From: JAFNGF01 sp964567045
GTDB taxonomy: Bacteria; Planctomycetota; Phycisphaerae; Sedimentisphaerales; Anaerobacaceae
Length of the DNA stretch: 64,000 bases
Direction: 5' to 3'
Assembly (NCBI GenBank): GCA_964567045.1
Contig: CAZMLE010000013.1
Location: forward strand, 11,984 to 75,983
A model generated the notes under the pieces. That model was not told the DNA's origin, did no database searches, and was given only the letters and a program-made list of their open reading frames with translations. Position numbers and translations under genes: made by a program. Numbering within the stretch: the stretch's first letter is position 1; each line of letters starts with the position of its first letter. This document shows positions 24,266-32,843 of the stretch, one piece after another.

Positions 24266-25282
24266 TCAGTGTGTCATGGCATAAAATACGATATTGATCC
24301 CCAACGGGTACGCTTTCTTCTCTGAAAACTCACGAAAATACCACTCGTTTTCCCCCTCGCGTTCCCACCCGTCACCAAGGTCTGTGTTGTGACAGATAAT
24401 AGCCATCATCCGGCCTTTGTCATCATAGATGGCCTTGAAATGCACTTCGCGTGCGTCTGGACGCTCCCAGGTGATGCCGTAAGCGCGCCCGGCCAGAGCA
24501 ACGCCGATGCTGGGGATCTGGGGCTTCTCCTTGAGCTCAAATACGGCATGGAATATCGGGTGGTCCAACGCAAGCTCGACCGGTTCGCGATCGCCAAATA
24601 CGCGCTTGATCTCACGGTAGAAATTATACCACTCAGCTTGGCCCCAAAAATCATCGACCATCAGAAACCCACCGTTTAGCAGATAGCGACGGAGATTCTT
24701 GACCTCTTCTTCGCTGAAGACCAGCCGGCCAGGCTCCACAATGTAGATAAAGGGGTAGTCAAAGAGTCTCGGGTCCGTCAGATCAAGAACCAGCCCGTCA
24801 GGGTTGACCTCCATCGAAGTCAACTGGTGCAGGCGGTAGGAGAAGTTCAGATCGCTGTCGGGGTAGTCGGTTGCCCAGCCGCCGCCACTAAAGCCGCGAC
24901 CATAGCCGCGACCAAACCTGCCCCCATATTCGCGTGGGACCCCGCTCCCTCGACCCCGCTCGGGACGGGCTTGCGGGCTTGCCCCAAGCGCTGCTGAGGG
25001 GAACCCTCCGCCGTATCCGGACGAATACCGGATCCGCACGAATGTGAAGACATCATCAGAAAACTCCTTGTCGGGTTCCCAGTTGGGCACAGGTCTTTGA
25101 GGGACCCCGCTCGGCGGGAACCCATCGGAATATCGTCTGGAATATCTTTGTGCGAACACCACGCTTGCCCCGTGAGAAAAACCGCCCATAAGAGAGCCGC
25201 TCACCCAGGATGCTTTCTCACGGGGCGAGTCTCCCACGCATGCTGCTATGAATAGGATAATTAGCCACCTTGATTTCGTCAT
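24266..25282 (-). CDS. DUF4159 domain secreted protein
   Basis: A 338-residue protein starting at ATG 25282, which overlaps the upstream stop by 4 bp. A signal peptide (SRWLIILFIAACVG) precedes a low-complexity Gly/Arg/Tyr/Ser-rich stretch (about 60-125), then the DUF4159 domain: DLNFSYRLHQLTSMEVNPDG, PFIYIVEPGRLVFSEEEVKN, RRYLLNGGFLMVDDFWG, EWYNFYREIKRVF and AIICHNTDLGDGWEREG. This class-I amidotransferase-like domain regularly accompanies MoxR/VWA modules. Repeat material is embedded: family C at 25100-25120 (FPPSGVPQR) and a GAGGGAGC/CTCGGGAC-type stretch at about 24940-24985 (PERGRGSGVPRE). Confidence 0.88.
   Translation of the reverse strand: MTKSRWLIILFIAACVGDSPREKASWVSGSLMGGFSHGASVVFAQRYSRRYSDGFPPSGVPQRPVPNWEPDKEFSDDVFTFVRIRYSSGYGGGFPSAALGASPQARPERGRGSGVPREYGGRFGRGYGRGFSGGGWATDYPDSDLNFSYRLHQLTSMEVNPDGLVLDLTDPRLFDYPFIYIVEPGRLVFSEEEVKNLRRYLLNGGFLMVDDFWGQAEWYNFYREIKRVFGDREPVELALDHPIFHAVFELKEKPQIPSIGVALAGRAYGITWERPDAREVHFKAIYDDKGRMMAIICHNTDLGDGWEREGENEWYFREFSEKKAYPLGINIVFYAMTH
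25100..25120. repeat. Family C palindrome, copy C3 (in-frame)
   Basis: AGGGACCCCGCTCGGCGGGA in the DUF4159 gene, read as FPPSGVPQ. Confidence 0.75.
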
Positions 25283-28065
25283 GGCACATCCTCCTGAATT
25301 GTCGGGAGGGAACCCCGCCATGTGATGGCGGGGTTAACCGTTAGCCCTGCCAGCACTCTGGCAGGGTTCTTCCGTGATTCAGGAGGGACCCCGCTTTGCG
25401 GGAAGCCAGCGCCGCTTATGAGCTTCAACAATAGACGGTGTGCCTGGCGGAAGCGTGGGGCCTCGGCCAACGCCAGAAGGACGTGCCTTTTCGCCGCGGC
25501 TGGGTCGGTGTGCTCCAGCAATCGCCCAAGACGGTAATTGACATCGGCAGGATCAGCAGGGTCCAGCAGAAGGACCCGCCGATATGATTCAATTGCTTGC
25601 TCGTCACGACCGACCTCTTCATTGGCGCGGCCGAGTTGCCAATGCAGGCTCGAAAGCTGTGGATTGACGGCCATGTACCTCTGACCATTTTCGACAACCT
25701 CCTGCCAGTTTTTCTCCTGTATGGCGATCTCCATCAGGCGGCCGTAAGCGTAAGTCGCACTGGCCGATATAATCGCCAGCTTGCTAAGCACCTGGCGTTC
25801 TTGCTCCGTCTCGCCGAGGTTTCGGTGCGCTTCAGCCAGGAGCAGATAGCCGTTGTCATCTCCCGAATACTCAGGGTACAACGCAATCAGTTTCTTGAGC
25901 GGCTCTTTGGCATCGGTCCACTTGCGGTCGGCCAGAAGATTCTTCGCATATAGGGTCAAGGCCCAGAAGTTGTTGGGGTGCTTTGCCAGCCATTCTGCCA
26001 GCGCCGTGGCACGGCCATCCTGGCCGTGAACCACGGGCTGGAAGCCCGTGCCACCCTGTCCTTTTCCAGGCTGCTCCCAGTCCACATCTGGGGCCAAATC
26101 TTCAGCACGCTTTCGGGCAAAAACCTTGAATTCCTTCTCGATCTCGGCAAGCGGCGCGGCGCATCTGGAGATGGCGGCGTTGATCTGTTCGCCATTTGCC
26201 AGGTCGGCGAGGATCGCCTGGAGGGTTTCGTAGCCGAACCGCTCAACCAGAAACTCCACCACCAGCGAGGACTCATAGTAGGCCAACTGCAGGTGCATTG
26301 GGCTGGGCGGATTCAAAAATGCGGCACTGAGATTGCTAATCGGCGTCAGTTCTGCCCCAAGGATCATCTTACGGTACTGCGGGTTCATCTGTTGGCCCCA
26401 CGTCGGATTCCGTTGCGACTCCTCATAGACGGAAATCCCTTCGCTCAGCCAGCGTGGCATCTTATTGCGGGTCAGGTTCAGCGTTACAACGTGGCAGAAT
26501 TCGTGCCACAATGTCGCTTGCCAGTTGAACGGCCTTTCCGCTTTGGGGCTATTTGCCGTTATGACATTGCCGAAGCACACGCCCAGGAAGCCGTCGCCAC
26601 CGGGCAGCCCAAACGTACGCACCGCAAAATCCTGCTGTTCGCCAAATAGCTCGACGATGACAGAATGGCCTAACTCCAGGCCGTATTTCTCACACAACTG
26701 CGACCTGGCCTGCTGCAACAGGTCCACCACCATGTCACCGTAGAGCGCCGCCTCGCGTTCATCCATGCGCAGGAGAAACTTCCCGCCTTGCAGTGTTTTG
26801 AACTTAGACAAATGGTCGCGCAAGTTGACAAGGTTGTACGCCTGGACGTTGTACGCATCCTGATTGTGAACCTCGTTGGCCATCGCCCAGCCTTCTTGCT
26901 CGTGACCGAGCCGAAGCAAGTCCTGCGCCAACTGGATCTTCGCCGGCAGATAGTCCGGATCAAATTTCAATGCCTGACGCTGGTACGCTGCGCCATCGGC
27001 AAAGCGATAGTCTTGAGATAGTTTTCTGCCGATCAAGTAATCTACCTGCGGATTGGTCGACCAGTCCTTCAGCGCATTGGCTCGAGTCTGTTCGACGGCT
27101 TTGGAACCCCCGACTGGATCGGGGGTGGCCAGATGAGCTAAGACACAACGGTATGCCCAGGTCTCGGGGTGTCGAGGATTGACAGCCGAAGCTCGATCAA
27201 GCGACTTGCTCGCCGCAGCATAGTCTTCGCAATCGATCTGGTGTTCGGCCAGCAGCAACAATGCGGGCACATGATTGGGGTTCAGATAAAGGGCCGCATC
27301 TAATGATTTGATCATTGCACCACGGTCACTATTGTAGAACGCCTTGGCCAATCCGTAGTGCATGTCCGGATCATCGCCGAAGCGCTGCAGAGCCTTACGA
27401 TACTGATTGGCAGCCAGGTCGTAATCTTGCTTGTCTGTCGCCAGTGCTGCCGCGGCGAGATAGGATTCGCGGCAGTTCGGGTCATTCTTTAGGGCTCGGT
27501 TAAAAAACTGCTCCAGAACAAGGCGAGGCTCGCACCCAAGCAGCAGCACTGCCTCTCCTAAAGCCACCAGGTCAGGGGGAGCCCAGAATTCAATTTCGAT
27601 TGCGCTGCCGAGCCGGTAGATTCTCGCCAGCATTTCAGAGGCACGGTCGGCCCGGCCGCAGTATTGATTTGCCGTATGTCCGAGCTTTAATAAGCGAATA
27701 CTCACCGGATAATTTAGCAGGGCTAAGTCAATCTCCTTGGCGGCCTGGTCATATCGGCCCAGTGCGATCAGCAGCTCAGCCATCAGAATTTGCCATTCTT
27801 CGCCGTATGCTCGGCTTTCAATGGCCTTTCGGGTGGACTCCAGGCATTGCGCATATTGGCCGGTTCTAAACTGTTTGCGAGAGGCGTCAAGACTTTCAGC
27901 CCCCTTTGCTGCTTGCGCAGCAAGCAAGGGGGCGGACCGGATCGATCCAACCGTGAATGCAATACAGGCCGCTATCAAAATCGGACGGCTATGTCGCAAC
28001 ATTCTTCTGGACATCAGTTGTTGTTGCTGGGTAAGTCTTGGCTGATCAGGATGTTGCAACGGCAT
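25279..28065 (-). CDS. TPR protein with HExxH peptidase-like domain
   Basis: A 928-residue secreted protein, first gene of the operon. An N-terminal hydrophobic segment (ILIAACIAFTVGSI) is followed by TPR repeats (about 45-330), then a gluzincin-like zinc peptidase domain (about 430-620) with ATLWHEFCHVVTLNLTRNK (HExxH) and PRWLSEGISVYEE, whose Glu is the third ligand, as in peptidase MA-like domains. A second TPR array follows (about 680-890). The ATG at 28065 has AAGG about ten bases upstream; 28014 is an alternative. A family A element (26006-26054, GTGFQPVVHGQDGRAT) interrupts the part between the peptidase and C-terminal TPRs. The C-terminus (about 40 residues) is made of C4 and D4 repeats. 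Confidence 0.85.
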   Translation of the reverse strand: MPLQHPDQPRLTQQQQLMSRRMLRHSRPILIAACIAFTVGSIRSAPLLAAQAAKGAESLDASRKQFRTGQYAQCLESTRKAIESRAYGEEWQILMAELLIALGRYDQAAKEIDLALLNYPVSIRLLKLGHTANQYCGRADRASEMLARIYRLGSAIEIEFWAPPDLVALGEAVLLLGCEPRLVLEQFFNRALKNDPNCRESYLAAAALATDKQDYDLAANQYRKALQRFGDDPDMHYGLAKAFYNSDRGAMIKSLDAALYLNPNHVPALLLLAEHQIDCEDYAAASKSLDRASAVNPRHPETWAYRCVLAHLATPDPVGGSKAVEQTRANALKDWSTNPQVDYLIGRKLSQDYRFADGAAYQRQALKFDPDYLPAKIQLAQDLLRLGHEQEGWAMANEVHNQDAYNVQAYNLVNLRDHLSKFKTLQGGKFLLRMDEREAALYGDMVVDLLQQARSQLCEKYGLELGHSVIVELFGEQQDFAVRTFGLPGGDGFLGVCFGNVITANSPKAERPFNWQATLWHEFCHVVTLNLTRNKMPRWLSEGISVYEESQRNPTWGQQMNPQYRKMILGAELTPISNLSAAFLNPPSPMHLQLAYYESSLVVEFLVERFGYETLQAILADLANGEQINAAISRCAAPLAEIEKEFKVFARKRAEDLAPDVDWEQPGKGQGGTGFQPVVHGQDGRATALAEWLAKHPNNFWALTLYAKNLLADRKWTDAKEPLKKLIALYPEYSGDDNGYLLLAEAHRNLGETEQERQVLSKLAIISASATYAYGRLMEIAIQEKNWQEVVENGQRYMAVNPQLSSLHWQLGRANEEVGRDEQAIESYRRVLLLDPADPADVNYRLGRLLEHTDPAAAKRHVLLALAEAPRFRQAHRLLLKLISGAGFPQSGVPPESRKNPARVLAGLTVNPAITWRGSLPTIQEDVP
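25311..25369. repeat. Family D element, copy D4 (in-frame)
   Basis: D element at the 3' end of the TPR gene (ARVLAGLTVNPAITWRGS), inverted relative to D1 and D2. Confidence 0.85.
25384..25404. repeat. Family C palindrome, copy C4 (in-frame)
   Basis: AGGGACCCCGCTTTGCGGGA, read as FPQSGVPPES; together with D4 it makes the C-terminal tail of the TPR protein. Confidence 0.85.
26006..26054. repeat. Family A element, copy A5 (in-frame)
   Basis: Double hairpin read as GTGFQPVVHGQDGRAT inside the TPR/peptidase protein. Confidence 0.88.
27902..27936. repeat. CCCCCTTTGCTGC...AAGGGGG palindrome (in-frame)
   Basis: Long palindrome centred on CTTGCGCAGCAAG, read as LLAAQAAKGAES near the N-terminus of the TPR protein, directly after the signal peptide region. 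Confidence 0.55.
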
Positions 28066-28212
28066 CACCTATTTTCCTTGGCGCAAGGTAAAGGCGCAGA
28101 CCCTATCCTTTTCACTGCCTTAGCAGGTAAGACGCGCAAACCTGGGCTTTTATTGCAGTTCAGTCCCAAGGACGTTGTTATTTTCTTGCTGCGCAATTTG
28201 GCCCGAAAAGAC

Positions 28213-28241
28213 TGTTTTGAGTTCGCTTACCTCGCTATAAT
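28213..28241 (+). promoter_or_regulatory. Possible sigma-70-type promoter for the hydroxylase genes
   Basis: An exact TATAAT (28236-28241) lies 70 bp before the small-subunit ATG. The best -35 at 17-bp spacing is TGTTTT (28213-28218), which is weak. The gene orientation fits. Confidence 0.35.
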
Positions 28242-28311
28242 AGACTGCGAATAACTGCGACGTCCTGGCTAATATTCGTTCTGTCAGTACACGATTCGAC
28301 GGAGGCTATTT

Positions 28312-28806
28312 ATGGATGTGACGGTTACTCTGACTGTCAATGGAATAGACAAGACCATCACCACGCATCCAGACCGTCCTCTTCTCGATGTCCTGCGAGA
28401 GGAGCTACATCTGACCGGTACCAAGTACGGCTGCGGCGAGGGCCGCTGTGGTGCGTGCACGGTGCTGATGGATGGCCAACGTGTCCTGTCTTGTGTTACA
28501 CCTGTGGCTCTGGCTGATAAGAAGACGATCACGACGATTGAGGGGCTGGCCAAAGACGATTCCTTGCATCCGGTTCAGGAAGCGTTCCTTGCAGAGGGGG
28601 CAATGCAGTGCGGGTATTGCACGCCCGGAATGATTCTGACGGCTGTGGCGCTGCTTGAAAAGAATCCTAAGCCTACAGACCAAGAAATCGCCGAAGATAT
28701 GAATGTCAACCTGTGTCGGTGCAACGGATATCCGAAAATCTTGAAAGCTGTGCGTCGCGCCGCAGAAAAGATGCAGAGGTTAATCCGCCTTACGTCTGGC
28801 GGATAA
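28312..28806 (+). CDS. (2Fe-2S) subunit of a molybdenum hydroxylase
   Basis: A 164-residue protein with two [2Fe-2S] clusters, as in xanthine dehydrogenase/isoquinoline oxidoreductase-type small subunits. The plant-ferredoxin-like cluster is in YGCGEGRCGACTVLMDGQRV...SCVTP and the second, helical cluster is in AMQCGYCTPGMILTA and NVNLCRCNGYPKI. It passes electrons from the molybdenum site to an acceptor. It ends 5 bp before the ATG of the large subunit. The last residues (RLIRLTSGG) come from a TCCGCC...GGCGGA palindrome at 28785-28804. Confidence 0.93.
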   Translation: MDVTVTLTVNGIDKTITTHPDRPLLDVLREELHLTGTKYGCGEGRCGACTVLMDGQRVLSCVTPVALADKKTITTIEGLAKDDSLHPVQEAFLAEGAMQCGYCTPGMILTAVALLEKNPKPTDQEIAEDMNVNLCRCNGYPKILKAVRRAAEKMQRLIRLTSGG

Positions 28807-28811
28807 AACTC

Positions 28812-31067
28812 ATGATCAGAGATCTGTTAGCCAAAACGCTCGAACCAGAGCGCTCTGACCTGTCCGATGATCCGAGAAGCGAGGTCGATCCCCCTGCTTC
28901 CGCAGGGGCAAGCCTGTCCCCGCGAAAGCGGGGAACCCGGCTCGGGACGGGGTTGAGCCGACGTGCCTTTGTGCAACTGCTCGGTACGGGGCTTCTTATC
29001 ACGGTAACCGAAGGCGTCGTGCTCGGTCAGCGAGCCACCGGCCGCGGCAGCCGCCAGTCCGCTACCGTGGCGGCTCGACTCCATATCAATCAGGACGGCA
29101 CAATCACAGTTATGACCGGCAAGGTCGAGGAAGGCCAGGGACCGCGAGCACAACTAACGCAGGCAGCCGCTGAAGAGCTGCGGGTTGCCGTTGACCGGAT
29201 TCGCCTGATAATGGCTGATACGGCTCTGGTTCCGGATGACGGGATAACAGCGGGCAGCCGGACAACTCCTTCCACCGTTCCTGCTGTTCGCCAAGCCGCC
29301 GCAACCGCCCGCGAGCTGCTGACGCGGCTTGCCGCCGAGCGATGGAATGTGGACAGCCGCACCTTAGACGTACACAACGGGACTATTACGCACCGGGAGA
29401 CGAAGCAGACTATCAGCTACGCAGATCTGGCCAAATCAAAGGATGTTGCCGAGGCTTTCAAACAAGCCATTCCATCCGATGTCACTCTCACGCCGGTAAG
29501 CAAATGGGAAGTTCTCGGCACTCCAGTTCCCAGGCCGAACAGCCGGGACCTGGTCACGGGAGCGCATCGTTTCCCTTCGGATATCGTGCGTCCAAATATG
29601 CTCTACGGAAAAGTCCTGCGTCCACCCTCCTATGGAGCCACGCTTGAGTCAATCGATCTGTCTGAAGCCCAGGCCATGAAGGATGTAGTGGTCGTCCGTG
29701 ACGGTCAGTTCGTGGGCTGCGCTGCGCCATCGTCGTTTCGTGCCAGCCAGGCTCTGGAGGCCGTTGCCAAAACCGCATCCTGGAAAACATCGCCTCATCC
29801 ATCGAGCAAGGAGATATTCTCTTATCTCAAGGAGCATGCTCGGGCAGGCCGTCCCAATACGCGAGGCTCTGTTGAAACAGGACTTGCCGAGGCCAGCAAG
29901 GTCCTCAGCGAAACCTACGAAGTGGCGTACATTCAGCATACCCCGATGGAACCGAGGGCAGCAGTGGCGGAGTGGAAAGACGGCAATTTGACCGTGTGGA
30001 CGGGCATCGATTGGCCTCAGCGAGCGCAACGGGACTTAGCCAGCACTTTTCAGATCCCGACCGAGCGGGTCCGCGCTATTGTGCCTGATATGGGCAGTGG
30101 ATTCGGCGGCAAACATAGCGGCGAGGCGGCGGAAGAAGCGGCTCGATTGGCCAAAGCCGCTGGCCGCCCCGTGGCCGTGCACTGGACACGAGCCGAGGAG
30201 TTCACCTGGGCTTATTTCCGCCCGGCAGCAGTAATCGAGTGCAAGGGCGGCCTGGACGCGAAAGGCTCGATTATCGCCTGGGACTTCACCAACATCAACG
30301 CCGGTGGTGCAGCAATTGATACACCATATAATATAGCCAACACCAGGATCCAGTCTGTGAGTTCCGAGTCTCCCTTGCGCCAGGGCGCGTACCGGTGCCT
30401 GGCCGCGACGGCCAACAACTTCGCCCGCGAGTCGTTTATGGATGAACTGGCCGCGGCAGCAGGGACTGATCCACTTACCTTCAGGCTTGCTCATCTGGAA
30501 AACCCGCGCATACGAGCCGTCCTCGAGACCGTTGCGAAACACTTCGATTGGTCAACACGCAGGAAGAAGGTCACGGCTGAGATAGGGGTGGGGCTGGCGT
30601 GTGGAACGGAAAAGAATTCCTGTGTGGCTGCGTGTGTGGAAGTGCGTATTGATCGCTCGCCCCTGCGACTCCCGTCGCAAGACGGGGCAGCGGGCAAACG
30701 GGGTGAGATCAAAGTGCATGAGGTGTGCGAGGCTTTTGAATGCGGCCCAATTCAGAATCCAGCCAACCTGCTTTCTCAGGTACAGGGATGCATTATCATG
30801 GGTTTGGGCGGTGCGCTGACCGAAGAAATCCAATTTGCAGACGGCAAAATCCTGAACGCGAGCTTTGCCAGGTATCAGGTACCCCGGTTCGAAGATGTAC
30901 CCAAAATCGATGTTCATCTGGTCAACAAGACTGACATCCCCTCCGCCGGTGGCGGTGAGACCCCGATTATTGCGATTGCCCCGGCCATCGCCAACGCCGT
31001 TTTTGCTGCTACGGGTGTGCGTATTCGTTCCATGCCGATCCACGGCGGCCAGTTGAAGCAAGCCTGA
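28812..31067 (+). CDS. Molybdopterin-binding subunit of an aldehyde/isoquinoline oxidoreductase-type hydroxylase
   Basis: A 751-residue large subunit, IorB-like. After a 40-50-residue leader lies a Tat-type signal, LSRRAFVQLLGTGLLITVTE, so the enzyme is probably exported with its cofactor. Conserved regions include RLHINQDGTITVMTGKVEEG, the VARSAAE-like AEELRVAVDRI, VPDMGSGFGGKHSGEAAEEA, PVAVHWTRAEEF and the C-terminal SAGGGETPIIAIAPAIANAV containing the catalytic-Glu region. Substrate cannot be deduced. A family B element (28891-28934) encodes DPPASAGASLSPRKRG in the leader, in the opposite orientation to the other B copies, and a further repeat at about 30655-30703 adds SPLRLPSQDGAAGKRG. 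No cofactor-insertion (XdhC) gene is nearby. Confidence 0.88.
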   Translation: MIRDLLAKTLEPERSDLSDDPRSEVDPPASAGASLSPRKRGTRLGTGLSRRAFVQLLGTGLLITVTEGVVLGQRATGRGSRQSATVAARLHINQDGTITVMTGKVEEGQGPRAQLTQAAAEELRVAVDRIRLIMADTALVPDDGITAGSRTTPSTVPAVRQAAATARELLTRLAAERWNVDSRTLDVHNGTITHRETKQTISYADLAKSKDVAEAFKQAIPSDVTLTPVSKWEVLGTPVPRPNSRDLVTGAHRFPSDIVRPNMLYGKVLRPPSYGATLESIDLSEAQAMKDVVVVRDGQFVGCAAPSSFRASQALEAVAKTASWKTSPHPSSKEIFSYLKEHARAGRPNTRGSVETGLAEASKVLSETYEVAYIQHTPMEPRAAVAEWKDGNLTVWTGIDWPQRAQRDLASTFQIPTERVRAIVPDMGSGFGGKHSGEAAEEAARLAKAAGRPVAVHWTRAEEFTWAYFRPAAVIECKGGLDAKGSIIAWDFTNINAGGAAIDTPYNIANTRIQSVSSESPLRQGAYRCLAATANNFARESFMDELAAAAGTDPLTFRLAHLENPRIRAVLETVAKHFDWSTRRKKVTAEIGVGLACGTEKNSCVAACVEVRIDRSPLRLPSQDGAAGKRGEIKVHEVCEAFECGPIQNPANLLSQVQGCIIMGLGGALTEEIQFADGKILNASFARYQVPRFEDVPKIDVHLVNKTDIPSAGGGETPIIAIAPAIANAVFAATGVRIRSMPIHGGQLKQA
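28891..28934. repeat. Family B element, copy B3 (in-frame)
   Basis: Same double hairpin as B1 and B2, read from the other strand as PPASAGASLSPRKRG just before the Tat motif. Confidence 0.86.
30655..30703. repeat. CCCCTGCGACTCCCG... palindrome-rich insertion (in-frame)
   Basis: Contains CCCGTCGCAAGACGGG. Read as SPLRLPSQDGAAGKRG between VEVRIDR and GEIKVHEV, which would otherwise join smoothly in this enzyme family. Confidence 0.6.
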
Positions 31068-31083
31068 CGCCCCCGCGTCTTCC

Positions 31084-31133
31084 GTGGCACGGGCTTCCAG
31101 CCCGTGAAAACACGGCCAAGATGGCCGTGCCAC
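31084..31133. repeat. Family A element, copy A6 (intergenic)
   Basis: Begins GTGGCACGGGCTTCCAGCCC and ends ATGGCCGTGCCAC, 17 bp after the hydroxylase stop. Confidence 0.88.
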
Positions 31134-31256
31134 AGTGGCAGGGGCAGCCCATTTGGCGCTCTTCCCAGTATTGGACTTGGGAAATTGAAAATCGACAATT
31201 GAAAGCCTGTCCACGTGAGTGTTTGCACGGGCAGGTCTCCAACAGATGCCAAAACT

Positions 31257-31307
31257 GTGGCATGGGCTTCCAGCCCATGAAATCACGCCCAGGATGGCCC
31301 ACACCAC
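31257..31307. repeat. Family A element, diverged copy A7 (intergenic)
   Basis: GTGGCATGGGCTTCCAGCCC start with compensated stem change (CATGGGCT/AGCCCATG), showing that pairing is kept while sequence changes. Confidence 0.78.
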
Positions 31308-31551
31308 ACAAGAGGGCAGACTGCCCTGGCTAATCGCTTATCGCATGTCGCTTATCGCCGGTCGATTTGCGATTTGCCATTATGGAGTTAGACACTGATT
31401 AACACAGATTAACGCTGTTAAATCCGTAAAAATCCGTAAAAATCCGTGAAATCCGTGTCTGAAAAAGTGGTCCCGGCAGTCTCCGAGAAGCCGTTGAAGC
31501 AGAAGCGCCGTCAGGTGTCCCTTCGGGAGACCGCGCATTGTAGTATTCCGC

Positions 31552-32745
31552 GTGTCGGGCATTATCACGCTGGAGAGGGTTCTTACGATCTCCAATCCGT
31601 ATATTACCATTGCCGGCCAGACTGCCCCAGGCGATGGCATTTGCATACGCGGGCAAACAACCGAAATCAATAGCCATGATGTGGTGCTGCGTTATCTGCG
31701 TTTCCGTCGGGGCAATATAAAGGACCGCGACGATGCGCTGGGCGGTTACCCGGTGGGCAATATCATTGTGGACCATTGCTCCGCCAGTTGGGGGCTGGAT
31801 GAAAACCTCTCCCTCTATCGCTATATGAAGAAAATGCCCGATGGCCCGGACAAGAAAACGCCGGTCCAGAATTTGACCATTCAATGGTGCATATCAAGCG
31901 AGGCGCTGGACTTGAACAACCACGCTTTCGGCGCTACCTGGGGCGGCAAGAACTGCTCGTTCCACCACAATCTGTTTGCGTGCAACACGGGCAGGAACCC
32001 CAGCATTGGCTGGGGCGATCACTTTGATTTCCGCAACAATGTTCTTTTCAACTGGCGGCATCGTACGGTTGACGGCGGCGGCGCCAGTTCCATGGTCAAC
32101 ATCATTGCCAACTACTATAAGCCCGGGCCCGCTACAAACGCAGGGGCGGTTCGTTACCGCATTTGTAAACCCCAACACCTTAGTATGTATAGTGAGGCGC
32201 AGCGCGACGGCAAATGGTATGTGGCGGACAATGTGGTCGTCGGGCGCCCCCAGGTCACTGCCGACAACTGGGATGGGGGCGTTCAGTTCGACGAAGAAGA
32301 CGCCAGGACTGACGCAGAGATCAAAGCCCTCATTAAGAAGGTACGCGCGACCACGCCGATTCCTGCCCCGCCCATCACTCAGCAATCCGCCGAACAGGCT
32401 TATGAACTTGTGCTGGATAGTGCCGGCGCCACACTGCCTAAGCGTGATCCTGTTGACGCACGCATAATCAATACGGTTGCTTCCCGCGAAGCGGGGTCCC
32501 TCCGTACCGGCAAACCCACTTATGGCAACGGCATTATCAGAGTCCCCTCCGATGTCGGCGGTTGGCCGGAGTATAAATCCACGCATGCGCCGGCCGATAG
32601 CGACCATGATGGGATGCCGGACGCCTGGGAGAAAAAATTCGGTCTAAAATGGAACGATCCGTCTGACGGTCCGAAAGACGCGGATGATGATGGTTACACA
32701 AACGTCGAGGAATGGCTCAATGGCACTGATCCAACCGGTTTGTAA
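31552..32745 (+). CDS. Pectate lyase, PL1-like, N-terminally truncated
   Basis: A 397-residue parallel beta-helix lyase of polysaccharide lyase family 1 type, which cleaves polygalacturonate by beta-elimination. Visible: RVSGIITLERVLTISNPYIT, IAGQTAPGDGICIRG, VVLRYLRFRRG, NIIVDHCSASWGLDENLSLY, WGGKNCSFHHNLFACNTGRN and DHFDFRNNVLFNW. The C-terminus carries a calcium-binding EF/thrombospondin-3-like segment (DSDHDGMPDAWEKKFG, DADDDGYTNVEEWLNGTDPT). The frame opens only after a TGA at 31494-31496, with PFGRPRIVVFRVSG before the GTG at 31552. The signal peptide and first 60-80 residues of the family are missing or out of frame, and repeats lie upstream, so it is probably not secreted and may be a pseudogene. 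A family C repeat (32481-32502) inserts SREAGSLR. Confidence 0.75.
   Translation: MSGIITLERVLTISNPYITIAGQTAPGDGICIRGQTTEINSHDVVLRYLRFRRGNIKDRDDALGGYPVGNIIVDHCSASWGLDENLSLYRYMKKMPDGPDKKTPVQNLTIQWCISSEALDLNNHAFGATWGGKNCSFHHNLFACNTGRNPSIGWGDHFDFRNNVLFNWRHRTVDGGGASSMVNIIANYYKPGPATNAGAVRYRICKPQHLSMYSEAQRDGKWYVADNVVVGRPQVTADNWDGGVQFDEEDARTDAEIKALIKKVRATTPIPAPPITQQSAEQAYELVLDSAGATLPKRDPVDARIINTVASREAGSLRTGKPTYGNGIIRVPSDVGGWPEYKSTHAPADSDHDGMPDAWEKKFGLKWNDPSDGPKDADDDGYTNVEEWLNGTDPTGL
32481..32502. repeat. Family C palindrome, copy C5 (in-frame)
   Basis: TTCCCGCGAAGCGGGGTCCC in the pectate lyase gene, read as SREAGSLR. Confidence 0.85.
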
Positions 32746-32761
32746 ACTAACAAGTGGAACT

Positions 32762-32843
32762 CACCGCAGAGAACGCGGAGACCGCCGAGCAACACTCGAC
32801 GTTAGAATTCTCACGGTGGTCTGCGCACTCGGCGGTAAAAACA
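32762..32843. repeat. ACCGCAGAGAACGC...CGGCGGTAA dispersed repeat, copy 1
   Basis: Starts ACCGCAGAGAACGCGGAGAC and is related to 32941-33016. It covers the presumed start region of the DUF1593 gene. Confidence 0.6.

Larger units (their letters stand above)
31068..31551. other. Repeat-filled intergenic interval
   Basis: Between the hydroxylase and the pectate lyase. Contains family A elements at 31084-31133 and 31257-31307, an AATTGAAAATCGACAATTG-like stretch near 31178-31202, a CTTATCGC-type stretch at 31332-31370, and AATCCGTAAA/AATCCGTGAA tandem units at 31418-31460. No gene supported; a short plus-strand frame at 31446 (KVVPAVSEK...VSLRE) may hold a trace of the lyase N-terminus. Confidence 0.6.
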
